DNA of 64,000 nt from positions 1 to 64,000 of the forward strand of contig NZ_JAAMPJ010000019.1 in NCBI RefSeq assembly GCF_011067745.1. The letters run 5' to 3'. The notes below the pieces were generated by a model. It saw nothing but the letters and a program-made list of their open reading frames with translations. It was not told the DNA's origin and ran no database searches. A program made the translations under genes and the position numbers. Shown one piece after another: positions 44,401 through 56,400 of this stretch (positions are counted from its first letter, which is position 1; each line of letters opens with the position of its first letter). This stretch comes from Lentzea alba (lineage in GTDB: Bacteria > Actinomycetota > Actinomycetes > Mycobacteriales > Pseudonocardiaceae).

Positions 44401-47400
44401 CCACCGATTCACGCCCCGCCCCGGCCGCACCGCCGATCAACACGCCTCCCGCGAACACGCCGCCGCCCACCCCCGCGACGAACGTCCCACCCACCAACGC
44501 CCCCTCCACCACGCCCAACCCCGGCGATTCGGCCGTCAAAACGCGTCCGGCCCCCGCGCCGACCGTGCCCTCGCCATCGGCCAACACCACGGCGAACAAC
44601 GACGCCGCTCCCGGCCTCGTCGTAACGCCGCCGATCGCCACACCGGCACCGAACCCCGGCCCGAACGTGCCGCCGCGCTCGAACACGGCCCAGTCCGACA
44701 GCGACTCCGACAGCGACACCGAGTCCGTGTACCAGGACGCCCTGGAGCCGAGCGCCGAGCAGCGCGTGGAGGGCTACCGGGCCGACGACCCGAAGAAGGA
44801 CTCGCGCTGGCAGGAGACCCCGCAGGGCTTCGAGTACAAGCCGAACGAGCCGTCGCCGTTCGTCGGCATCCAGGTCGACGCGGACACCACGGTCGGCCTG
44901 ACGCCGTACATGGCCAAGCAGTGGTTGGCGGACAACGGGATCGACGTGCCGCCTAGGAGTGGTGTCGACGCGACGATCATGCCGCTGCTCTACGACCCCG
45001 CACTGGGCGGTGGCGGCCGCAGGCCCGAGGTGTACGGCATCGACGACGCCGCGGACTTCCACAACGAGATGATGGGTGTGGCTCGCGACCAGCACATCCA
45101 GGGCCAGCAGGACCTGGTCGACGCGGTGAACGACGTCGCCAACCACATCACCACGCAGTACCCGCCGGGCGACTTCGCCTACGTCGGGCTGGGGCGCAGT
45201 CCGGCGGCCGTGGTCGCCGCGCTGCAGAACCAGGGGCACCCCGCGGTGTCCATCCCGCTGTCGAACTTCCGGCCGCCGCCCGCGGACCCGAACTCGATCC
45301 TCGCCCCGTCGTACGAGGCGCACGGCGGCAAGGTCCAGCCGTTGAACGCCGACCAGCAGAACATGCTCAACCAGCACTTCGACGAGTTCCTGGGCAGCCT
45401 TCCCCCCGGCAAGAACGTGGTGCTGATCGACTACACCCAGGGCGGTCTGTCGCTGGTGTCGGCGCAGCACCACCTGCAGAACTACCTGAACGACACCAAG
45501 CCGGGCGCGAACGTGCACGCGTTCGCGATGCACCAGGACATCGACACCGCCAACCTCGGCAAGACGGTCGACTCCGCCACGAAGCCCGGGTCGTGGACCC
45601 AGGCCGCCTGGGAGACGGTCGTGGACACCGACCGCAAGGCGAGCAGGCAGGAGTGGGACAGCCGCTTCGAGGCTTACCCGATCACCAAGGAGAACCCGCT
45701 CGGCGACGCGTTCCGCAAGGAGGTCTTCGACGACCTCGCCGAGTACGGGTCGTACAAGATCCTCGACCAGACCCCGGACACGTTCCAGCAGGACCGCCCG
45801 CACAAGGACCACAACACTCCCCCCGGCACCACGACGGGCTACGAGGTGCTGAGCGACGCCGTCCGGGAGGGCAGCCCCGCCACGACGCAGGGCACGGCCG
45901 ACGCGGACGTCGAGTCGCAAAGCGACACGGACAGCGACAGCGACAGCGATACGGACACCGACACCGACGTGGACACCCGTTCCGCGCCGCCCCAGAACAC
46001 GCCGCCGCCCGCTCCTCCGGCACCTCCCGCACCACCGGCGCCGAACGCAGACACGAACGCAGATACGAAGACAGACACCAAGTCCGACTCCGACACCAAG
46101 ACCGACGCCCCGCCGAAGGAGGTCCGCAGCGGCGGCGCCCCGCCCGCCATGACGCCGCCGACCCCGGAGTCCCACCAGGGCAAGGACGTTCTCACCGACC
46201 AGTCGTGGCGCCACGACCCGGCCAAGACCGCCGACTGGTCCCAGCCGAACAACCCGGCCGACCGCAGCACCTGGGCCGACCGCCGCAACGACACCGACGT
46301 CCGCACCGTCGACCAGGTCGTCCACGACGTCCGCACGGACAGCACGCCGTCGGACATCAAGTCCTACAAAGGACTCATCAACTACGACCTGCGCCGCATC
46401 GAGACGAGCCCCGGCAACTTCGTGCAGGAGTACACCGTCAAGGTGCACGTCGACCCTGCCGCGAACACCGACCCGGCCGTCGTGCAGCAGGTCAAGGACA
46501 ACGCCACCAACGGCGTCAACAACCTGCTGAACCAGGGTTTCCGGCTGCCGAGCGGCGACCAGTTCCACCTCAACCTCGAGTTCACCGACAACAAGGCCGA
46601 CGCGCACACCAGCATCAAGGTCGACCCGAACAACCCGAACGTCGACCAGACCAACTGGAACCCGGACACCAGCCCCGAGGTCCTCGCTCACGAAACCCTG
46701 CACTACCTGGGTGTCCCGGACGAGTACAAGGACTCAAGCCGCGTCTTCCAGCAGCACGACACCAACTCCGGCGTGCACCAGAACGACGGCGGCATGATGG
46801 GCGCCGACGTCCACCTGGACGACCCCGGCGTCCGGCCGCGCCACCTGTGGCTGATCGAGAACACCGCCAACAGCCAGGTCATGGTGCCCGACACCAGGCT
46901 GGAGCCCCCCGGCCCGGCCACCGTGCCACCCCCGCCGGGCTGGACCCCGCCCGCCGACACCCCGCCCGACACCAGGTCCGTCCCAAGCTCCGATGTGGAC
47001 GTCGAGGGCGACACCCGGCCGGCACCTCCGCCGTCCATGCCCGGTGCCTTCCCCTCTGACGCCGACGTGGACACCCGCCCCCACCAGACGCACCTGCCGA
47101 ACCTGGACAGCGTCGGACTGGTCGAGTCGGTGCTGCGCAGCGCGGCGTTCCAGAACGCGCCGGTCCCGAACGCGTCACCACTGGTCGGCATCAGCGATGT
47201 TAAGTCCACTGTGGACACAATTCTGGACGACATCCGGCAGAACCCGCAGAACCACGACTACCCCGGACTGAACGCGCCCGGCCTGTCGAACTGGGTCGCG
47301 AGCAAGGTCGACGCGGACACGCTGGCGAAGTTCCACCCCGACCTGGAACCGAACCCGGGCTCCCCCAACACCGACGCCAAGGTGCAGCAGTGGCAGGCCG

Positions 47401-50400
47401 CGGTCGCGAACGACCTCGCCGCCGGGTCGTCGAAGCGCTGGGACGTGGTGAACGCCGGCCTCGACACCGACGGCATGACCCCTGGCGACGTCGACGTGGT
47501 CAACCACGTAACCCAGTCGGTGAAAGAAAACGGGGCGTTGCCGACGTCGGCCGACCTGGTCGCCAAGGGCATGCAGACGCCGTCGTGGAACGACTCGCAG
47601 GTCGGCCAGCACCTGCCTGACACGGTCGCACAGGCGTTGGACGTGCAGCTCGTCGTCGACAACAACGGCGTGCAGACCGTCCACGGCCAGCCGTTCGCGC
47701 CGCAGGTGCAGGTCAACTCGCAGAACGGCACGTTCGGCGCGCTCGGTGGTCCGACGCCGCAGGAAGTGCGCGCCGGTATGGAGGCCTGGCTCGCGGGCAA
47801 GTCGTCCGCGGAGGTCAACCAGACCATCGGCGACCTGTACAAGGGCCGCCAGGACGAGGGTCTGTACAACGCGGCCAAGGACACGCAACTGATCAAGCGC
47901 GCGGCCGCGCACCCGAACGGTCCGCAGGGTTTCATCAACGACCTGATGGAACGGTCGGCGGACCTGCAGAACCGGATCGACGACGCGAAGTCGAAGGCCT
48001 CCTGGAAGCCCGACGCGCTCCAGACCGCGCAGGAGCGCGCGCAAACGGCCCAGAGCAAACAGGACGTCGCAACGCTCACCGATCTCCTGAACAGCACCAA
48101 CAACCAGATCGACACCCTGCAGGCCGCAGGCCCCAGGCTGGGCATGACCCACGCCATCGACACCTACGTCGCGGGTCCGAACGCGGACGGGCTCAAGAAG
48201 TTCAAGCCGCCCGCGCTCGCCCAGCTAGACGCCCACCTGACCGAGCAGATCGCGGCGGCGGAGAACGCCGGGTTCGACACCGCGGACCTGAAGGCTCTGC
48301 ACGAGCGGGTGCAGAACGAGACGGCCGCGCGAGCCGCGGAGGCCCAGGTCATGCGGCACGGTGTGGCCGCGCTGACCGCCCAGGTGGACCGCGCCAACCA
48401 GGTGTTGCAGGACTTCCGCGACGGCAAGGAAGACCACGCCGGTTTCAACGGCTTCATGAACCGCTGGTTCGGCACCGGCGAGGACCACAGCTCCTTCGAC
48501 TTCGACGGCAAGATCGCCGAGGCCGAGGCGCTGGTGAAGCAGTCCGAACAGCAGCTGTCGTTCGCGACCAACCCCGAGTACAGCAGTCGCTTCGAGCGGG
48601 CCGAGAACATCCATTCGAGGATGGAACGGCTCGAGCAGTTCAACGAGAACCTCAAGCAGATGGCGCAGCGCGAGGCGGAGCGCAACGCCGCGATGCAGGA
48701 AGCCCGAGCAAGCCGCGACGCACAGCCAGACCTCGACGTGCAGTCAGACCTCGACGTGCAGCCGGACAGCCCTCAGGTCACCCCGCGGCAGGAGCACGCG
48801 GCGTTCAAGGCCTCGCTGTTCGGCAAGTCCTCCGCCGAGCTCGACGACCTGGCCGAGCAGTACCGCGACAACCCGGACCGCTCGTACGAGATCAACCAGA
48901 TGTCCCGCAACCTGGAGATCGCCCAGAAGGACGGCGGCATCGGGCAACACCTGCGGGACCTCCAGGGCGAGATCAGCAGCACGCACAACCAGATCGGCGA
49001 CCTGAAGCACCTCACCGACGCGCTGCCGGACGCGTGGAAGACCGAACTGATGCGCACCGACCAGGCCCAGCGCCAGGCGGAGCAGCAGAACCTCAAGCAG
49101 CACGAGGCGGAGCTCACCAACGAGCTGAACAGGCTGCAGCACGACCGCAACGACGCGCTCACCGCATATGCGATGACGCTGCCCTCCGACCCGAACGCGC
49201 CGGGCTGGCAGGTGGTGACGCCCCAGGACGTCGTGGACCTCGAGAGCCACGTCGCCGACCTGATCAACGACGCACGTACCGGCGGCCAGCCGACTCCGGA
49301 CCTGGATCGGCTGTACGACCAGATCCAGGAGATCCGGGCCCTCGACGCGGGCGTGCCCCAGCGGCCGGAGACCCCGCCGGCCCAGCCGGACAACGACGTC
49401 CAGGACCGCACCCCGCCGACCGAGCCCGCACCGGCGCCCGAACCCCGCCCGCGGCCGTTCATGCAGGACCCGTCGGCACGGCCCGCGAACCCGGACGTGG
49501 ACCTCGTCGTCCCGGGCGGCCTCGACCCCGTCCAGGAGGGCACGCCGACGCGCTCGTTCGCGGCTTCGCTCTACGGCCTGGACACCGCGGCGCTGCGTGA
49601 ACTGCAGCAGAACCCGGCGTACGCGAGCACCCCGGACCGCGCGGCCGCGATCCAGAACGCGATCGACATCTCTCGCCACGCCGGTCCTCCGTGGATCTAC
49701 GACCAGCAGACGCAGGTCGCCCAGCAGGGCCTGGCCAAGGCCGAGGCCGCCCGCGCCCGGTGGAACACCGCCGACGTGGTGCCCGACGTCCTCAAGACCC
49801 AGTCGATGCTGGACGAGCAGGCGGCCCGCCGGGAGCGCGCGGACCGCGACGTCCAGTGGCACCAGAACCGGGTCGACCAGTTCACGAACAACCGCGACGC
49901 GTCGCTCACCGCCTACGCACTGCAGCAGCCTGCCGACCCGAACGCGCCCGGCTGGCGCCAGTTCAGCGACAGCGACATCGCGGCCGTGCAGAGCCATGTC
50001 GAGCAGCAGATCCAGAACGCGGAGGCGGGCGGTCACCCGACCGACCACCTCACGAACTTCCTGGACTTCACCCATCAGCTCCAGGACGAGCGGGGCCGGC
50101 AGGACACGCGCCCGGCGCCGCCGAACAGCGACACCACGACCGAGGCGCGCGCCGACGTGCCGCCGGCTCAGGTGCGCAGTGGTGGCGCGCCGCCCGCGAT
50201 GATCCCGCCGACCCCGGAATCCCACCGGGGCAGGGACGTCATCACCGACGAGTCGTGGCGGCACGACCCCGCGAAGACCGCGGACTGGTTCGCCCCGAAG
50301 GACCCGGCCGACCGGAGCAGCTGGGCCGACCGCAGGGACGGCAAGAACGTCCGGACGGTCAACCAGACCGTCCACGACGTGAAGACGTCCAGCACGCCCA

Positions 50401-53400
50401 CGAACATCAAGTCCTACAAGGGACTCATCAACTACGATCTGCGCCGCATCGAGACGAGCCCCGGCAACTTCGTGCAGGAGTACACCGTCAAGGTGCACGT
50501 CGACCAGGCGTTGGGCACCGATCCCGCGGTCGTCGAGCAGGTCAAGCAGGACGCCGCGAAGGGCGTGAACGACCTGCTGAACCAGGGTTACCGGCTGCCC
50601 AGCGGTGACCAGTTCCACCTCAACCTCGAGTTCACCGACAACAAGGCCGACGCGCACACCACCGTCAAGGTCGACCCGAACAACCCGAACGTCGACCAGA
50701 CCCACTGGCAGCCCGGCACCAAGCCGGAGGTCCTCGCCCACGAGACGTTGCACTACCTCGGCATTCCGGACGAGTACAGCGACAAGTCCCGGGTCTTCCA
50801 GCAGCACGACACGAACTCGGGGGTCCACAAGGACGACGGCGGCATGATGGGCGCCGACGTCCACCTCGACAACCCCGGTCTGCGGCCGCGGCACCTGTGG
50901 CTCGTCGAACGCACCGCCAACAGCCAGGTCATGGTCCCCGACACGAGGCTGGAGCCCGCCGGCCCGGCCACCGTGCCGCCGCCCGCGGGATGGACGCCGC
51001 CGAGCCAGGACACGAAGTCCAGTCCCGGCGCCAAGCCCGGCACGGCAACGGACGTCGAGGGCGACACCCGCCCGATGAAGCGCAGGCACGACGCGGTCGA
51101 CCAGACCACCGCTCCCGCGCCCGACGATCACAAAGACAAGCGCCAGGCCGGCAACCAGACGTGGACCGAGCCCGGTCCGAGCAACGCCGGCACGTCGATG
51201 GACGTCGACAGCCAGGTCACGGTCACCCCCATCGCCGAGGTGCCGTCCATCGGCGAGGTGAACTTCAAGTACAACAACGCGTTCGCCGACCTGGTGAACG
51301 GCAGCAACCCCGAGCTGCCCACCAAGGACTCGTACCTCGGCAAGCTCAAGGAGAGCGTCGAGGCGAACAAGCAGCCGTCGTTCGTCGTCAACATGATCGT
51401 CAACCACGCGCAGCTGAACACGCCCGGCAACGACATCGAGGCCGTCGTGCAGGCCATGACGGCGGACGCGGGCGACCTGAAGAACAACATGGTCTTCGTG
51501 GTCGGCGTGAACGGCAAGGCCGCGGACATCGCCGCCATGCGGGCGGCCATCGAGACGGCGAACGCCAAGATCGCCGGACGGCCCGAGGCCATCGCGATCG
51601 TTCAGCTGAACAACCCAGTGCCGACCGCGAAGTCGGCCACGTTCCCCTACGGAACGATGCGCAACGAGACGATGACCGGCAACGCCACGAAGTACGCGGT
51701 CGGCGCGTTGCTGGACAAGGGCTCGCACCCGTACATCTCGATCCAGGACTTCGACACCGGCTCGCGCACGGTGGCCGGTGGCCAGAAGGACATCTTCAAC
51801 CACTTCACCGACTCGATGAACACCGACGTCGGCCCGGTCCGGCCGTTGCTGTTCGCGGGTGGTTACCGGGTCGACGACGAAACCCAGTTCCTGGCCGACA
51901 TCAACAACCGCATCAACTCGGAGCAGCGCAAGCTCGACGAGGAGGCCGTGAAGCTGGCGGCCGACAGGGCGGCTCTCGACGCCGAGGCGGAAGCCCTCGC
52001 GCAGAGCAACCCCGACAAGAAGACGCGCGAGGCGCACGACAAGAAGGAAAAGGCGCTCGTAAAGAAGGAGAGGGCGCACACCGCCGACACGAAGGCCCTC
52101 GTCACGGCGCGGGCCGAGGTCGTCAAGCCCGACTTCGTCGACCGGTTCCACCAGGCCATGCGCGACGACATGGACGCGCGGGTCCGGCTGTCCACCACGA
52201 GCCCGCTGCTGGCGTACATGCCGGAGCCGAACCTCTTCGTCGACGCCGTCGTCCCGCTGGTCGACCCGAACGTCAAGTTCAGCGACAACGCCTCCGAGTT
52301 CAACGGTCTCAGCCAGTCGATGAACACGTTCGCCGCGACCGAGATCGTCGAGATCAACGAACGCGAGTCCACCGGGATCGATCAGCAGGACCGCAACGAG
52401 AACATCGCGTCCGGTTCAGCCGTCGACGGCGCCACGAACCGCAACCCGTACCGAGGCGAGACCTTCTCCACCGACTTCGTCAACGGCGCGGCCGGCACCG
52501 ACCTGTCCCGGATCGGGCTGAGCTTCGCCAAGCAGAAGGGCGACGACTGGGCCCAGTCGCACGTCAACTACGACTCCACACCCGGCCGGTTCTTCGGTGG
52601 TCCTCCCGGAGCGGCGGACAGGGCGGCCAAGCAGGGCACGTCTCCCGCGAACATCCGCAACGAGTTCCAGAACAGGCCGCACGAGCGACGCGAGCCGCAG
52701 CAGCTGAAGGAACACACCTACACCGACCCGGACCACCACACGGGCGTCCAGACGCACGTGAGCACCGAGGGCGGCTGGACACCGACCCCGGAGGACGCGC
52801 GCAAGCTGGGCTGGCAGGACAAGAACACGCTCGACAAGAACGTCTCGGTCCCGCTGAAGGACGGCCACGGCTACTCGGGCCTCGACCCCCAGGCCACTCC
52901 CCCGCCGGCGGCTGCCGGACCGTCCACGGCCGTCGACGCTCCGCCCGCCAAGGGAAAGGGCAGGCAGCCGAAGAAGACGGCAGCGGAAAAACAGGCAGAG
53001 GAAGCGAAACTGCCGCCCTACGAGCCCGGCACGAAGCAGCACAAAATGGCTGCGATGGTGGAGTTGGCGCTGTCGGACAACAACAGCACCGTCACCCGCG
53101 TGTTCGGCACGCTCGAACACGGTGTCCTGCCGATCGCGCTCCCGCCGAGGAAGGACGGCCTGTACAACGCGGTGCACCAGGCCATGGGCAGCCCCCAGGG
53201 CCAGACGCCGGCGGGCCTGCGCCAGGGTGCCGTGCAGCAGGGGTCCACCGCCTCGACCAGCACGACCACGGACATCGCGCGGTTCCGGCAGCAGCACGAC
53301 CTCGCGAACGGCCACCTGGCCGCCGCGATGCTCGAACCGGTTCCGGCGCGGCACGTCCCCATCCACCCGAAGTACGGGCCCGGCACCGGCGTCGTGCCAG

Positions 53401-56400
53401 TCGACAACACCGGGACGCCCGGTCACGAGTTGGACGCGGACGAACGTGCCGCCCAGGACCAGGTCGACGCCGCGGAACAGGCAGCGGACAACCAGAAGCT
53501 GGCCAAGGCCGAGGAGCTGGCGGTCCGGCTGCTCGCGACCGAGATCGGCCGGCCGATCCGCGTCCACGGCCCCGGCTGGCCTGCCACGGCGATCGAGCCG
53601 TTCACCGAGAGCTCGCTGTCGCCGCTGGACATCGACGCGACTCCGAACGACAACGGCAGGACCACCTTCTCCCCGCACGACCCGGCGAACGCGACACCGT
53701 CGCAGTCGACCGACGACCACGGCCCCGGCCCGTCCACCCAGCTGGGGTCGGGCATGGCCGACCTGGCCCTCGACGCCGACTCCGACATGGACGTCGACGA
53801 GGACCTCGAGACGCGTCAGGCGCCGCCGAGGCCGACGCCGAACCCGGTCATCCCGATGATCACGCTGACCCCGCCCGAGGTCGGGCAGGTGATGCCGGGA
53901 CAGCAGAACCTGCCGGAGTTCTTCCAGGGCAACAAGGCGCTCGGCACGATCGCGGCAACCGACGTGCGCGGTGCCGAGCAGGTCACCAACGCGATCGGGA
54001 ACCTCAAGCCCGCCGACGCCGCCCGCATCCAGCAGGCGCTCACCGGCAACTTCGAGTCGTTCCTGGACAACGGCCGCAACTTCCAGGTGAAGATCGGCAA
54101 CACCTGGTACGAGGCGAACGTCCGCGCCACCATGCAGGCGCAGACCGACACCGCGCCGGTGGACGTGCCGACCGTCAAGGTCGACGGCACCGCGCAGTCG
54201 GGCAACTCGTCCTCGACGACGCACACCGTCGCCACGGCCAACGACATCGGTGGCTCAGCCGTGGCCGGCGTCGCGATGGGCCCGTACGGGTCACTGGGCG
54301 GCAAGGCGCAGTTCGCCACGCCCGCGCAGTCGCAGAACACGTCGTCGGCGCTCACCGACCAGCGGATCATCCGCGCCGGCGAGGGCTCGACCCAGTCGAC
54401 CGTGCGGGTGTCGTACGACATCACGCTCACCGACGCGAACGGCGACGTCCGGACGATCGACCCGGTCAACACCGGCACGGACGTCACGCTGCAGATCCCG
54501 AACGACCTCGCCACGATCACCGGTTCCGGCAACACGTCCGCCGCGGTCACCCCACCGGACGCCAACTGGGGCGCGAAGATCGAGCACCCCGCGCCCGAGA
54601 CGGTGTCGCTGGACAACCAGCAGAAGGCGTTCGACGACGTCGCACGCAAGCTGCACCCGTCGATCGTCAAGATCGGCGCGCCCGGCCGTGAGGCGCTGCA
54701 GAACTTCCTGAGCCCCACGTCCATGCGCAACAACATGGGCGCGATGCTCGGTGGCGCGTACGTGACCTCGCCGGACCTGATCAGCCCGCACGCGAGCAAG
54801 GGCGCCGCGGTGCAGATGACCGCGAAGCTGCAGACCGCGGAACTCGTCGGTACGCACGACAGTTCCGTGCTGCGCCTGCACGAAACCACGTCGCACAGCA
54901 GTGGTGTGTCCTCGACGACCAAGTCCGGTGGCGACGTCACCGCCGGGTTCGGCGGCAACATCGGCGTGCCCAATGCGGTCGGCGGCCAGGTCGGCGCCAC
55001 CCTCGGCTACTCCGCGCGCGTCGCGGAGAACGTCAACGCGGGCATCAACACCACCCACAAGAGCGGCATCCAGGTCAAGGGCCAGACCGGTCTGTACAAG
55101 GTGACCGCCGAGGTCGAGGTCCGCACTCCCAGCGGTGCCAACGTCAAGGTCCCCGTCACCACCTACATGAGGATGGGTCTGCCCGAGGCCGGCGCGCTCG
55201 GCCTGCCCACGCCTGACGGCACCCGCAACTCGACGGTCGACGAGACCAACAAGGGCAAGAAGTTCCCGCCGCCGTACCTGGGTGGCGCGATCGCCGCGGG
55301 CAACGCCAAGGTCGGCGAGTTCGAGGCGGCGGCGCAGGTGCAGACCCAGGTCGAGGACGCGCTGCGCGGCCTGCCCGGTTTCGGGAAGTTCCTGCCGAAC
55401 TGGAACGACCCGAACGCGAACCCGCGCAGTGGCAAGGGCAAGGGCTTCGCGGACGTCGCCGAGCAACTCGCGAACCAGCGCAAGCTGACCTCGCAGCTCT
55501 CGCCGGCGGCGTTGAGGAACAACATGGACAGCCTGATGGGTCCCGGCGTCCAGGTGCAGTTGAAGAACAGCGGCAAGACCACCAACACCTACGTCAACGT
55601 CACCGTCAAGGCGAAGCTGACCAACCCGCAGCACCTCGGGCAGGCCGACGCGCGCAACGTCCGCGACGCGTCGTCGACCGGCCCGAAGCTGGACGCCTCC
55701 ACCACGACCACCAAGGGCTGGAGCGGTGGCGTCGAGGGCAAGGTGGTGATCCCCGCGAAGACGGATATCGCGACGCTGACGCCCACTCCGCAGTTCGGGG
55801 TGAAGTACAACCACGCGTGGTCGGACAAGACCGCGGCCGGTCCGACGGTCAACTCGACCTCGCTCAACGTCGGCAGCCCGGACGCCCAGGTGTTCCGGCA
55901 CGACGTGGAGTTCGACGTCGAGATCACCACGTTCACCCGGCCGCGGGCGTGGGTGCGCCGCGTCGTGCCCGGCGCTCCCGGATTCCACGCGCCGGAGCAG
56001 CACACGGTGGCGAGCACCGGCGCCGGTGATCTCAAGCCCGTCAAGGGCGGGGTCAACCTGTGGGTGTCGGACAGCTCCACTTTGGACACCGATCCGGGCA
56101 AGGGCTTCGAGCCTGGCACGCCCGAGTTCCGGAAGCTCAAGGACGCGCCGACCGTCAAGGAGTTGCTGAGCACCAAGCCGAAGGAGAAGGCGCCGGACTT
56201 CCTGCACGTGGAGGCCGTCGCGAACACGACGGCGCTGCGCGACCAGGCCATCGACGCGCTCAACCGGGCCGCCAAGGGCGACTCCGCGCTGACCGTGCCG
56301 GGCACGGCGTCGCGGGCGCAGATCGACAAGATGTTCTCCCCGGAGAACATCAAGGCGAACCTGCGCACGCTCACCGAGACCGGCATCCAGGAACAGGGCC

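Noticed and set aside
41570..44719. 1049-aa minus-strand Gly/Val-rich frame
   Set aside because: Antisense to the Pro/Thr/Gly-rich stalk of the giant gene; composition mirrors it.
48744..52151. 1135-aa minus-strand frame
   Set aside because: Antisense to coiled-coil and metzincin-like coding sequence of the giant gene; no start signal or domain.
50897..54691. 1264-aa plus-strand frame
   Set aside because: Overlaps the giant gene in another frame, is Arg/Ala/Gly-rich and lacks any domain.
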